DNA from: Malaciobacter marinus
GTDB lineage: Bacteria > Campylobacterota > Campylobacteria > Campylobacterales > Arcobacteraceae
Direction: 5' to 3'
Length of the DNA: 64,000 nt
Assembly: GCF_003544855.1 (NCBI RefSeq)
Contig: NZ_CP032101.1
Coordinates: 2,108,001-2,172,000 of the forward strand
This document shows positions 8,397 to 17,600 of this stretch, in pieces. The translations under genes and the position numbers were made by a program. The notes beneath the pieces were generated by a model. The model ran no database searches. It was not told the origin of the DNA and was given only the letters and a program-made list of their open reading frames with translations. The first letter of the stretch is position 1; the number at the start of each line of letters is the position of its first letter.

Positions 8397-10019
8397 CTAT
8401 TTTTTTATAGCTCTTTTCTTTTCAAACATTTTATTTATTGTATATTGTTGAGCTATTGTAAATACATTATTAACGAACCAGTATAGTGTTAAACCTGCTG
8501 GGAACCATAAGAAGAAGAATGTAAATACAACTGGTAACATTTGGAAAATTTTTCTTTGCATCTCATCTTGCATTGTATTTGGAGTAATTCTTTGTTGTAA
8601 CCACATTGAAGCACCCATTAATATTGGTAATACAAAATAAGGATCCATTTCTGCTAAGTCATGAATCCATAAAATCCATTCTGAACCTTTTAGCTCAATT
8701 GCGTTTAAAAGGACTCTATATATAGCAAAAAATACTGGAATTTGCAAGATAATTGGTAAACAACCACCCATTGGGTTAGCACCATGCTTTTTATAAAGTT
8801 CCATCATATGCATTGATGCTTTTTGTTTATCATCTTTATATTTTTCTTGTATTTCTTTAATTTTAGGAGCTAACTCTTTTAACTTGTTCATTGATACCAT
8901 ACCTTTGTATGATAAAGGATATAATACAAGCTTAATTAAAATTGTAACAATAACAATAGTCCATCCCCAGTTTCCAACAATATTATGAATATATTGTAAG
9001 AAAATAAACATAGGCTTTGCAATAAATGTAAACCAACCATATTCAATAACATCTGTTAACTCTGGATTTAAAGATTTTAAAGTTTTAAACTCTTTTGGAC
9101 CAATATACCCACTAAAGCTAATATTATCATTTCCATGAATAAAAGGTGAAGGATTACTTTCATTATCTGGCATTACTGTAATTGCTAATGATTTATTAAA
9201 ATTATAAATAACTGTTGCATAGTATCTATCAAAATTTGATACAAATTTAATTCCTGTATAGTTTTTAGTTTTATCTAAATCACCATCTTCAATTAACTCC
9301 ATTGTACCATCATTTTGTTTTACATACATACCATGATCAGCATACATATCAGCTAATACATTTGGTCTAAACCCATTTGTAATAAAAAACTTCTTTGCAT
9401 TTGTAGTTTTTACTTGTAAATCATAATGACCATCTGGATAAAATTTCAAAGTTTTTGTTAATGTAGTGTTTGATAACTTTTGTGTTAATACTAACTCTTG
9501 TGCACTTGTTTTTGCATCAACAGTACTTTTACTAGCAATAACATTTACTTTAAAAGCTTCATCATTTATATTTGCATCTGCAAATCTTACTTCTAAAGGT
9601 CTTAATTGATTTGCTTCAAAAAGCTTTATTTGCTCTTTATTTTCATCAATATACTGTTTATCTTGTAAAGTAACTTGTGCAATTCTACCTAAATTATCAA
9701 TTTCAAATATATTATGTTTTGTTTTAACTGTTGCAATAATATTTTTTGAAGCAACTGCTTTTGAAGAAAGTGCATCAACTGATTTTGAATTATTCTCTGC
9801 TGAAGCAGTAACACCATTTGCCATTGTACTTTGTTGTTCAACAGAAGGAGCACTATTTGCTTTTTGCACTTGCTCTTGTGTAATCTTAGCTTGTTTTGCT
9901 TCTTGTTGCGGCTTTAATACTAAAAACTCATATGCAATAAAAAATACAAAAACGACTAATGTCATAATTAACATTCGTTTTTGCATACCACCATTATTCT
10001 GATTCATGTTATTCATCAT
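8397..10019 (-). CDS. yidC: Membrane protein insertase YidC
   Basis: Inner-membrane insertase and chaperone that works alone or with SecYEG. The 540-residue Gram-negative form has an N-terminal membrane anchor (about 13-30), a large periplasmic P1 domain (about 60-320) and the conserved five-helix core (about 350-535) with the FFAIYRVLLNAIELKGSEW segment and a Lys-rich C-terminus. It overlaps yidD by 11 bases. The cluster order rpmH-rnpA-yidD-yidC is the widely conserved one. Confidence 0.97.
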   Translation of the reverse strand: MMNNMNQNNGGMQKRMLIMTLVVFVFFIAYEFLVLKPQQEAKQAKITQEQVQKANSAPSVEQQSTMANGVTASAENNSKSVDALSSKAVASKNIIATVKTKHNIFEIDNLGRIAQVTLQDKQYIDENKEQIKLFEANQLRPLEVRFADANINDEAFKVNVIASKSTVDAKTSAQELVLTQKLSNTTLTKTLKFYPDGHYDLQVKTTNAKKFFITNGFRPNVLADMYADHGMYVKQNDGTMELIEDGDLDKTKNYTGIKFVSNFDRYYATVIYNFNKSLAITVMPDNESNPSPFIHGNDNISFSGYIGPKEFKTLKSLNPELTDVIEYGWFTFIAKPMFIFLQYIHNIVGNWGWTIVIVTILIKLVLYPLSYKGMVSMNKLKELAPKIKEIQEKYKDDKQKASMHMMELYKKHGANPMGGCLPIILQIPVFFAIYRVLLNAIELKGSEWILWIHDLAEMDPYFVLPILMGASMWLQQRITPNTMQDEMQRKIFQMLPVVFTFFFLWFPAGLTLYWFVNNVFTIAQQYTINKMFEKKRAIKK

Positions 10020-10344
10020 TATTGTTATTCCACTCCCTATTTTTAACTACCAAATATCTATTATTATTCACAGGTATGTACCAATATTTGATTTTAATTT
10101 TTTTAAAATTTATATTATTATGCCTTATCAACTTTATAACAGGATAATCAATTCCACCTCTAAAAAGTTGATTACATTTTAATATCCGTGTTATTGTAAA
10201 ATAAATAGCCTTAAAAAATGTATTATTTTCAAATTGCCAAAGGGCATATTGTGAACAAGTTGGGTAATATCTACAACTTCCATATGAAAAAAACGATAAA
10301 TATTTTTGATAAAATCTAATTAAATACTTTACAATTCTTTTCAT
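10009..10344 (-). CDS. yidD: Membrane protein insertion efficiency factor YidD
   Basis: A 111-residue member of the YidD family, peripheral to the inner membrane and thought to assist YidC. The family signature is clear: LIRFYQKYLSFF, then CRYYPTCSQYA, then a helix and FRGGIDYP. The C-terminal 35 residues are Asn/Lys-rich and longer than in most YidD proteins. Its ATG overlaps the rnpA stop (ATGA) and its end overlaps yidC by 11 bases. Confidence 0.95.
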   Translation of the reverse strand: MKRIVKYLIRFYQKYLSFFSYGSCRYYPTCSQYALWQFENNTFFKAIYFTITRILKCNQLFRGGIDYPVIKLIRHNNINFKKIKIKYWYIPVNNNRYLVVKNREWNNNNDE

Positions 10345-10676
10345 TTTAGAAGTTCTAGTCTTTTAAGAGCAAAAATAAAATCTCTTTTTAACTCTTTTGG
10401 GTCTTTTTCAAAAATCTTTTGTTTAGCAACAAATATGTAGCTTCCAGTGGCTACTTGTTTTTCAAAAGAGACAAACATTCCTCTAAGTCTTCGCTTAGAT
10501 TTACTTCGCATCACAGCATTACCTACTTTTTTTGAAGCAACAAAAGCTACTTTAAAATCTTTTGCAGGCGAAAAAAAAGCGACAAAGGAATGGGTGTGCC
10601 ATTTTTTGTCGCTTTTATAGATCTTGTTAAAATCGCTTGAATTATTAATTCTGTGTTTTTTGCTTAAACAGCTAAT
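10341..10676 (-). CDS. rnpA: Ribonuclease P protein component, with apparent ATT start
   Basis: Protein subunit of RNase P, which matures the 5' ends of tRNAs. The frame encodes an RnpA-like protein: [15 protein letters not shown] at the start, [20 protein letters not shown] as the RNR-type signature, and a C-terminal [16 protein letters not shown]. No ATG, GTG or TTG occurs in frame before that signature, and an in-frame TAG lies just upstream at about 10680-10682. The only plausible initiation codon is ATT at 10674-10676, giving 111 residues and overlapping the last 13 bases of rpmH. An AAGG about nine bases before it could serve as ribosome site. The stop overlaps the yidD start by four bases. 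Gene identity is firm; the start is inferred. Confidence 0.88.
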   Translation of the reverse strand: MSCLSKKHRINNSSDFNKIYKSDKKWHTHSFVAFFSPAKDFKVAFVASKKVGNAVMRSKSKRRLRGMFVSFEKQVATGSYIFVAKQKIFEKDPKELKRDFIFALKRLELLK

Positions 10677-10798
10677 CTTTTTCTACCTTTAGCTCTTCTT
10701 GCTTTAATAATTCTTCTACCGTTTTTAGTAGCCATTCTAACTCTAAAACCATGTGTTCTCTTTCTAGGAGTATTATGTGGTTGATATGTTCTTTTCAT
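10664..10798 (-). CDS. rpmH: 50S ribosomal protein L34
   Basis: The 44-residue, highly basic L34 starts [20 protein letters not shown] and ends KGRKRLAV, matching the family along its whole length. An AGAGGAAAG ribosome site lies upstream. It heads the rpmH-rnpA-yidD-yidC-khpB-mnmE cluster and its end overlaps the beginning of rnpA. Confidence 0.97.
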   Translation of the reverse strand: MKRTYQPHNTPRKRTHGFRVRMATKNGRRIIKARRAKGRKRLAV

Positions 10799-10834
10799 CT
10801 TTAGCTTTCCTCTTATTGACTAATTAAGTTGCGG

Positions 10835-10840
10835 ATTATA
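10835..10840 (-). promoter_or_regulatory. -10 element of the rpmH promoter
   Basis: TATAAT on the minus strand, 37 bases upstream of the L34 start codon. It is the only good promoter before the six-gene cluster. Confidence 0.55.
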
Positions 10841-10879
10841 GTTAAATACAGCTTAAAGTAACTTTAGTTTAAAGTCTTT

Positions 10880-12775
10880 TTAATCTATTGGAAGGGTTAT
10901 TTTAAAACATGCACCTTTATATTTTTCATTTTCAAACTCATACTCTTCATTTGAAAACTCAAGTGTTCCATCAAGATGTTTATTTACTATCTCATTACTC
11001 ATATAAAGCCCTATTCCCGTACCTTCTTCCTTTGATTTTGTAGTAAAATATGGTTCAAATATTCTATGTTTTATATGATCATTTATTCCATTTGCATTGT
11101 CTTTTATAAGAATAATTAAACTATTTTCAACTTTTTTTGCTTCTATAAAAATTAATTTTCTAAAATTTTGTTTTATTAACTCATCTCGTGCATTATTTAA
11201 AATATTGATTAAAACTTGTACAAGTTTACTTTCAAAAGAACAAAGCACAACATCTTCAATATTACTTATTAGTTCAATATCCTTATTTTTATACTGTGCA
11301 GAGACAAGTTTAAATGTTTTTTCAAAACTATCTTGAATATTAAACTCTTTTCTTGTTTTGTTATTTTTGAAAAAATTCCTAAAATCATCTATTGTCTTAG
11401 AAAGATATTGAACATTGTTATTTATTGAGTCTAAACTTTTTATCTCAAAATCATCTGTTAAAACTCCAATCTCTTTTTGCATTTTAACGCCAGTTGCGGC
11501 TGTACTAATAGAACTTAAAGGCTGTCTCCACTGATGAGCAATATTACCAATCATTTCTCCCATAGTTGCCATTTTTGATTGATAAGCTATCAAATTATCT
11601 TTTTGTCTATTTGTTTGTATTTGCTCTTCAATCTTATTTTTATAATTTAAAAATATTCTTTCAATTAATTTTGAAATATATATAGATATTAAAAGTAAAA
11701 TAATTGTTGAAATCACTGTTATTTTATAAAGTGTTTTTATCTCTTCTTTATATTTTTTTTCTAAAACTAACTCTTTTTCTTCTATTTGTTTATATACATC
11801 ATCCAAATAAAAGCCAGTTCCAATAATCCAATTCCACTTATCAAACTTTTTTATATAACTTATTTTTTCTATTTTTTTAATAACACTATTTGGTTTATCT
11901 ATATGGTCATATCTTAAATAATTACCTTTTTTTGAAACTTTTTTCATCTTTTCAAAAGATTTATTTATATTTTCTACAAAAGCCAAATCAGAAATGCTTT
12001 TTCCTATAAAATCTTTATTATAATAACTTAGATATTTACCTTTGTTATCTAAAACAAATATATATCCATATTTTCTATATTTTACACTGCTTAGATACTC
12101 TAAAATCTCTTTTTTTAAGTTTTGCTCATAATCAACTACAAATCTTCCAGTTCCTATATACAAATTTAAAGGTTCAATCTTTTTAAAAAAACCGATTTTC
12201 TTATACTCTTTATTGTCATTTTTAGGCCAATACCAAGAGTAGTATGTTTCATTTTTAGTTTTTAAGATTTCATTTAACTCTTTTGAAATGTTATTACTTT
12301 TAGAATCTTTATAATCTAGTAAATTTCTACCTTCAATACTTTTATCTCCACCATGTAAAATATTTACTCCATTAAAATCATAAATAAAAAAATACCCATC
12401 TTTTGCATAATTGATATTATTTAATACTTTTTTTATTTGTTCAAGAATTTTCTCTTTTTTTTCATCTTTATTCATATTATATACATTTAAAGATATTTGA
12501 TGTGCATTTAAAACTACTTTTTTTAACATCTGTTCTAAATTTTTTTCAGTATTTTTTTGTTTCATCTTTATGTAGTGAATTGTTTCAAGAACTTCATTTT
12601 TTACAAGCTCTTTATTTGTAGTTATATATTTTTGTTTTATCTCTTTTTTTTCTAGGTTTAAATTCTGTTTTTTTTCATATAATAAATAAAAATTAATAAT
12701 AATACAAAGAATAAGTATAAATATCGATGGGGCATATTTTATAATTTTTAGAATTTTATTTTCTTTTCTTATCAT
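10880..12775 (-). CDS. Membrane sensor histidine kinase with two Cache domains
   Basis: A 631-residue inner-membrane kinase. After an N-terminal membrane segment (about 12-32) come two sCache_2-like sensor modules: one around GYFFIYDFNGVNILHGG and one around YGYIFVLDNKGKYLSYY. A second membrane segment (about 350-368) and a coiled coil follow, then the phosphoacceptor helix with HQWRQPL at 414-420 and an ATPase domain with N box NILNNARDE and G box GTGIGLYMS. No response regulator is adjacent. The ribosome site sits inside a hairpin shared with the end of clpB. Its catalytic half is closely similar to that of the kinase at 15476-17599. Signal unknown; Cache domains of this kind bind small metabolites. 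Confidence 0.9.
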   Translation of the reverse strand: MIRKENKILKIIKYAPSIFILILCIIINFYLLYEKKQNLNLEKKEIKQKYITTNKELVKNEVLETIHYIKMKQKNTEKNLEQMLKKVVLNAHQISLNVYNMNKDEKKEKILEQIKKVLNNINYAKDGYFFIYDFNGVNILHGGDKSIEGRNLLDYKDSKSNNISKELNEILKTKNETYYSWYWPKNDNKEYKKIGFFKKIEPLNLYIGTGRFVVDYEQNLKKEILEYLSSVKYRKYGYIFVLDNKGKYLSYYNKDFIGKSISDLAFVENINKSFEKMKKVSKKGNYLRYDHIDKPNSVIKKIEKISYIKKFDKWNWIIGTGFYLDDVYKQIEEKELVLEKKYKEEIKTLYKITVISTIILLLISIYISKLIERIFLNYKNKIEEQIQTNRQKDNLIAYQSKMATMGEMIGNIAHQWRQPLSSISTAATGVKMQKEIGVLTDDFEIKSLDSINNNVQYLSKTIDDFRNFFKNNKTRKEFNIQDSFEKTFKLVSAQYKNKDIELISNIEDVVLCSFESKLVQVLINILNNARDELIKQNFRKLIFIEAKKVENSLIILIKDNANGINDHIKHRIFEPYFTTKSKEEGTGIGLYMSNEIVNKHLDGTLEFSNEEYEFENEKYKGACFKITLPID

Positions 12776-12781
12776 AAAACC

Positions 12782-12831
12782 TTCTCCTTCTATATTTTAT
12801 GATTATATCATATTTTCAAATAGAAGGAGAA
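12782..12831 (-). promoter_or_regulatory. Hairpin covering the ribosome site of the Cache kinase, with a -10 box in its loop
   Basis: Between clpB and the kinase gene a perfect 12-bp inverted repeat pairs 12820-12831 with 12782-12793. On the minus-strand transcript the 3' arm is ATAGAAGGAGAA, which contains the AAGGAG site of the kinase ATG at 12775. The loop holds TATAAT (12802-12807). Read-through RNA from clpB would hide the ribosome site, while RNA started from the loop promoter would lack the 5' arm and leave it open. On the plus strand the hairpin is followed by a T-rich tract. Confidence 0.55.
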
Positions 12832-12840
12832 TTTTTAATT

Positions 12841-15417
12841 TTATTTTATTTCAACTGTAATTTCATTATCCTTATAATCAAAGTTTATAACATCACCCTC
12901 AGATATTTTTTCTTCCAATATCATATCAGCCAATTTATCTTCAACTATTTCATATATGGCTCTTTTTAGAGGTCTTGCTCCATAAACAGGATCAAATCCT
13001 GCTTTTGCAATAAACTCTTTTGCACTTTGTGTTAATGTTATAGTTATATCTTTTTCTTCAACTTTTTTTCTAATACCATCAAATAAAATCTCTACGATAT
13101 TTGTTATTGCTTCTAAGTTTAATTGCTCAAATATAACAATATCATCAAGTCTATTTAAAAATTCTGGTTTAAAGTTTACTTTTAACTCTTGTAAAACCTC
13201 TTTTTTTCTACTCTCTTTATCAGATATTTCAATAATCTTTGAACTTCCTATATTTGAAGTTAAAATAATTATTGTATTTTTAAAATCAACCGTAACACCT
13301 TTATTATCAGTTAGTCTTCCATCATCTAATACTTGTAATAAAATATTAAATACATCAGGATGTGCTTTTTCTACCTCATCAAATAAAATTACACTATAAG
13401 GTTTTCTTCTAACTGCTTCTGTTAGTTGACCACCCTCATCATAACCTACATATCCAGGAGCTGCACCAATAAGTCTTGAAACTGCATGTTTTTCCATATA
13501 TTCACTCATATCAAATCTTATTAGTGATCTTTCATCATCAAATAAAAATTTTGCTAATGTTTTTGCACTTTGAGTTTTACCAACACCTGTTGGACCTAAA
13601 AACAAAAATGACCCTATAGGTCTATTTGCTTCACTAAGTCCTGCTTTATTTCTTTTAATTGCTCTACTTATTGCTTTTATTGCATCATCTTGACCAATAA
13701 CATCCTCTTTTAAAACAGATTCTACTTTTAAAACTCTTTGTTTTTCAGAATCCATCATTTTATTTACAGGAATTCCTGTCCATCTACTTACAATTGATGC
13801 AATTGAATCTTCATCAACTGAGTTTCTAAGAAGAGTTCCCTCCTCTTGCATTTTTTCCCATTTTTCTTCATTTTCTACTATTTGCTTTTCTAAAGTTGGT
13901 ATTTCACCATATTCAATAGATGCAGCTTCTTCAAATCTTGATTCTCTTTTTGCAATATTTGCTTTTGTTTTAAGTTCATCAATTTTTGCTTTTAATGTTG
14001 AAGTTGCATTAAAAGTATGCTTTTCATTCTCAAATCTTGACTCTAAGCCTCTTTTTTCTTCATCTTTGTTTGCTAATTCTTTTTCTATTTCTTCAAGTCT
14101 TTGTTCATTTTTTTTAGTTTTTTCCATCTTCAATGCTTCTTTTTCTACATTTAAAGACTCGATTTCTCTTTTAATTATTGATAAAGCATATGGTTCAGAT
14201 TCAATTTGCATTTTAAGCTCTGCTGCTGCTTCATCTATTAAATCAATAGCTTTATCAGGTAAGAATCTATCAGTAATATATCTATCACTTAATTTAGCAG
14301 CTGCAATTAGTGCACTATCATTAATCGTAACATTATGATGTGTTTCTAATTTTTCTTTTATACCTCTTAGTATTTGTAATGCTTCATTTACATTTGGCTC
14401 ATCAACTTTTACAGGTTGAAATCTTCTTTGCATTGCTGTATCTTTTTCAAAGTATTTTCTATACTCTTTAAGCGTAGTTGCACCAATAGTATGTAATTCA
14501 CCCCTTGCTAAAGAAGGTTTTAAAATATTAGCAGCATCCATACTACCCTCACTAGCACCTGCACCAATAATAGTATGTATTTCATCAATAAATAAAATTA
14601 CATTTCCAGCTTTTTTAACTTCATTTATAACAGATTTTAATCTATCTTCAAACTCTCCTCTATATTTTGCACCAGCAATTAAAGCACCCATATCAAGAGC
14701 AACAACCCTTTTATTAAGTAAACTTGTTGGAACATCTTTATTTACAATCTTTTGAGCAAGCCCTTCTGCTATTGCTGTTTTACCAGTTCCTGGTTCTCCT
14801 AATAAAACAGGATTATTTTTTGTTTTTCTAATCAAAATTTGCATCATTCTGTTTATTTGCTCATCTCTTCCAATAACAGGATCTAGCTCACCATCAATAG
14901 CTTTTTTATTTAAATCTGTTCCAAATTTTTCTAAACTTTCAAGTGTCTCATCAGATGTTGCACTATCAATTTTTGCCCCTGCTCTTATAGCTTCAAGCTC
15001 TTTTTTAGCATCTAAAAGATTTATATATTTACCTAAAACCTCTTTTATTTGCTTATCATCAAAATTAGCAATAAGCCAAGTATCAACAGCAATAAATTTA
15101 TCACCATTTGAGTTCATAAGCCCATGTGCTTTTTCAAGTGAACTCATAAAATTTCTTGATAATTTTATATTCTCTTTTGATACATTAGATACACTTGATA
15201 AGTTTGATGCAAGAGATTTTATTTCTAATTCAATTGCTGCTTTATCAATGTTCATTTTATTTAGTAATTGATTTAATACTGAATTTGTATTTGTTATTAA
15301 TGCCCACAAAAAATGTATTACATCTACTTCTTGATTTTTATTGTGTAGGCATAAAGATACTGCTGAATCTATTGTTTCAGCAACTTGGTTAGTTAATTGT
15401 TCAAATATCTTTTTCAT
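12841..15417 (-). CDS. clpB: ATP-dependent disaggregase ClpB
   Basis: Hexameric Hsp100 chaperone that rescues aggregated proteins with DnaK. From ATG at 15417 it has 858 residues, the normal length. It shows the Clp N domain, the first AAA+ domain with GEPGTGKT at 207-214, a long coiled-coil middle domain (about 395-525) and the second AAA+ domain with GPTGVGKT and [14 protein letters not shown] three codons upstream is in frame but overlaps the AGGAG site, so the ATG (eight bases after AGGAG) is chosen. A strong promoter with an HspR-like inverted repeat lies directly upstream. Confidence 0.96.
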   Translation of the reverse strand: MKKIFEQLTNQVAETIDSAVSLCLHNKNQEVDVIHFLWALITNTNSVLNQLLNKMNIDKAAIELEIKSLASNLSSVSNVSKENIKLSRNFMSSLEKAHGLMNSNGDKFIAVDTWLIANFDDKQIKEVLGKYINLLDAKKELEAIRAGAKIDSATSDETLESLEKFGTDLNKKAIDGELDPVIGRDEQINRMMQILIRKTKNNPVLLGEPGTGKTAIAEGLAQKIVNKDVPTSLLNKRVVALDMGALIAGAKYRGEFEDRLKSVINEVKKAGNVILFIDEIHTIIGAGASEGSMDAANILKPSLARGELHTIGATTLKEYRKYFEKDTAMQRRFQPVKVDEPNVNEALQILRGIKEKLETHHNVTINDSALIAAAKLSDRYITDRFLPDKAIDLIDEAAAELKMQIESEPYALSIIKREIESLNVEKEALKMEKTKKNEQRLEEIEKELANKDEEKRGLESRFENEKHTFNATSTLKAKIDELKTKANIAKRESRFEEAASIEYGEIPTLEKQIVENEEKWEKMQEEGTLLRNSVDEDSIASIVSRWTGIPVNKMMDSEKQRVLKVESVLKEDVIGQDDAIKAISRAIKRNKAGLSEANRPIGSFLFLGPTGVGKTQSAKTLAKFLFDDERSLIRFDMSEYMEKHAVSRLIGAAPGYVGYDEGGQLTEAVRRKPYSVILFDEVEKAHPDVFNILLQVLDDGRLTDNKGVTVDFKNTIIILTSNIGSSKIIEISDKESRKKEVLQELKVNFKPEFLNRLDDIVIFEQLNLEAITNIVEILFDGIRKKVEEKDITITLTQSAKEFIAKAGFDPVYGARPLKRAIYEIVEDKLADMILEEKISEGDVINFDYKDNEITVEIK

Positions 15418-15449
15418 TTTTAGCACTCCTTTAATTTATCTGCTAAATT

Positions 15450-15480
15450 ATTATAGCAAGTTGAGTGTTATAATGTCAAG
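15450..15480 (-). promoter_or_regulatory. clpB promoter with HspR (HAIR)-like operator
   Basis: On the minus strand TTGACA (15474-15479) and TATAAT (15450-15455) are separated by 18 bases. The -35 box lies in CTTGACA-N7-ACTCAAC (15460-15480), which matches the HspR operator CTTGAGT-N7-ACTCAAG at 11 of 14 positions with exact spacing. HspR represses clpB in several Campylobacterota. The element overlaps the end of the upstream kinase gene. The promoter is convincing; the operator is a reasoned guess. Confidence 0.6.
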
Positions 15481-17599
15481 TATTTTTCATATAATTAAAG
15501 ATTACTTTAAATTGGCATCCTGTATAAGCTTCATTTTCATAAGAAAATTTAATATTTTCTACTTCAATTATTCCTGCCATATGTTCAACTATTATTTGAT
15601 GAGTCATATATAAACCAATTCCTGTTCCTTGAGATTGATGTTTAGTAGTAAAATAAGGATCAAAAATTTTTGATTTAATATCTTCTTTAATACCTCCAGC
15701 ATTATCTTTAATAATCACAAAAACTTTATTTTTGGATACATATGCATCAATAAAGATAACTCTATTCTCAACATTATTTATCTTTAATGCATCTTTTGAA
15801 TTGTTAATTATATTTATAAATGCTTGTGTCAATTCATTTGCAAAGCCATTGATAAATAAATTTTGACCAACTCTTTTTTCTATTTTTATATAGTGATTTC
15901 GAATACTAGATTCAAGAAGTTTCAATGATCTTTCAATAATTTCATTTAAATCAATTCTTTCAATATCTTTATCTACTTTAAAAAAGTTTCTAAAATCATC
16001 TATTGTTTTTGATAAATATTTAGTATTTTTAATAATCATATCCAAAGAGTTATCTAAACTTTTATCATCTAATATTCCAAACTCTTTTTCAACTTTTAAA
16101 GCACCAGCAGCTGTACTAATTGAGCTTAAAGGTTGTCTCCACTGATGAGCAATATTACCTATCATCTCTCCCATTGATACCATTTTTGATTGTTGAGAAA
16201 GTAGTTTATCTTTATTTTTTAATTCAGTAATATCAATAAAGCAACTGATTTTAAACTTTTTATTATTTAAAGTAATAAACTTTCCTTGTCCCAATGCAGT
16301 AAATGTTTCATTTTCTGCATTTACTAACTCTAACTCATAAGGTGAGCTTTCAATATCTATTTTTTCTTTTACTAATTCAATAGATTTTTCAGATATAAAA
16401 TCAAACAAGCTTTTTCCAACTAATTGATTTTTATCATCTAACTTCATCAAGTTTAAAGCCACATCATTTACTTGATAAATCTTTTTTGAATCATGCACAA
16501 CTATTGCTTCCATAGTTGAATTTAAAAGATACTCAAAACTATTTCTTGCTGCTTTTAGCTTTTTTTCTCTTTTATCAATTTGTTTTTTCATTTTTTCAAA
16601 ACTACCAATTAAAGAAGTAATCTCTTTAAAATCTGATACTTTTATTTTTTTATTATAATCACCATCTGATATATCTTTTGTAGTTTCTTGTAAATAATCA
16701 AACTCATCAAAAATCTTATTAAATATTTTAAATACAAAAAATAGTGCAAAAGTTACGAAAATAATTACAATAAAAAATACAATAAAAGCTATACTTTTTA
16801 TTGCATCAATTACTTCACTTTGGTTTTGTCTTATTATGACAGTCCAACCTGTTTTTTTTATTTTTGAATACATACCAAGATTTATTAAATCTCTTTTTAT
16901 ACTGTTAAAACTTTTTATACTGAACTCTTTATTATTCTTTATAAGCTCTTCAAAAACCGTACTATTTTTAATATTAAATCTTTGAGTTACAAGTTTTTGT
17001 GCATCTGGATTAAAAATAAACACACCATTTTTATCTACCATTCTAATCATATGTGTTTCATCACTATTTTTAAATTTTGTAATAAAATTTGTAAGTTCCT
17101 CAAGCTTTAATTGAATAACAATAATTTTATTTTTATATTTTAAACTATATGAAATCGAAGGACTATTATTTGCAGAAGATAAAAATACATCAGACCAATA
17201 ATCAAGTTTTTCATCATTTAATTTTTTATAAAAATTTTTATTTGAATAATCAAAACCTTTATAGATATTATCCATATTTTTTCCAACAAAATCAACCAAA
17301 ATTCCATCTTTATTTAATATAAAAATAGATGAGATATCACTATTTAAATATAATACATCATTTAAATACTCATCACTTAGATTTTGTTTTTTTATACTAA
17401 AAGAGGCAATATTCTCAATTCTTTTTAAAAGTTTCAATCCTTCTGAATTTACTTGTTTTAAAACTTGTTTTTGAGTATGTTCAACACTTGTAATTTTTAT
17501 ATCATAAAAATTAAGCATAGTTAATATTCCAATTATTACAGAAACTGTAATAATCGATAAAATAATAAATGATGAAATTGTACTTTTTAAACTTTTCAT
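15476..17599 (-). CDS. Sensor histidine kinase with dCache-like, HAMP-like and PAS domains
   Basis: A 707-residue inner-membrane kinase. An N-terminal membrane segment (about 8-28) precedes a periplasmic double-Cache-like region (about 35-270, with SSIFILNKDGILVDFVGKNM and MVDKNGVFIFNPD), a second membrane segment (about 275-298), a HAMP-like stretch (FDYLQETTKDISDGDYNKKI), a PAS domain (about 350-465), then HQWRQPL at 485-491 and an ATPase domain with FINIINNSKDAL and GTGIGLYMT. It starts one base after a periplasmic binding protein gene ends, so the two form one unit. There is no adjacent response regulator. Its last bases overlap the clpB promoter. Confidence 0.9.
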   Translation of the reverse strand: MKSLKSTISSFIILSIITVSVIIGILTMLNFYDIKITSVEHTQKQVLKQVNSEGLKLLKRIENIASFSIKKQNLSDEYLNDVLYLNSDISSIFILNKDGILVDFVGKNMDNIYKGFDYSNKNFYKKLNDEKLDYWSDVFLSSANNSPSISYSLKYKNKIIVIQLKLEELTNFITKFKNSDETHMIRMVDKNGVFIFNPDAQKLVTQRFNIKNSTVFEELIKNNKEFSIKSFNSIKRDLINLGMYSKIKKTGWTVIIRQNQSEVIDAIKSIAFIVFFIVIIFVTFALFFVFKIFNKIFDEFDYLQETTKDISDGDYNKKIKVSDFKEITSLIGSFEKMKKQIDKREKKLKAARNSFEYLLNSTMEAIVVHDSKKIYQVNDVALNLMKLDDKNQLVGKSLFDFISEKSIELVKEKIDIESSPYELELVNAENETFTALGQGKFITLNNKKFKISCFIDITELKNKDKLLSQQSKMVSMGEMIGNIAHQWRQPLSSISTAAGALKVEKEFGILDDKSLDNSLDMIIKNTKYLSKTIDDFRNFFKVDKDIERIDLNEIIERSLKLLESSIRNHYIKIEKRVGQNLFINGFANELTQAFINIINNSKDALKINNVENRVIFIDAYVSKNKVFVIIKDNAGGIKEDIKSKIFDPYFTTKHQSQGTGIGLYMTHQIIVEHMAGIIEVENIKFSYENEAYTGCQFKVIFNYMKNT

Positions 17600-17600
17600 G

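Noticed and set aside
14066-14338. Plus-strand frame of 90 codons inside clpB
   Set aside because: Lies opposite a conserved ClpB coding region and has Ser/Phe-rich antisense composition.
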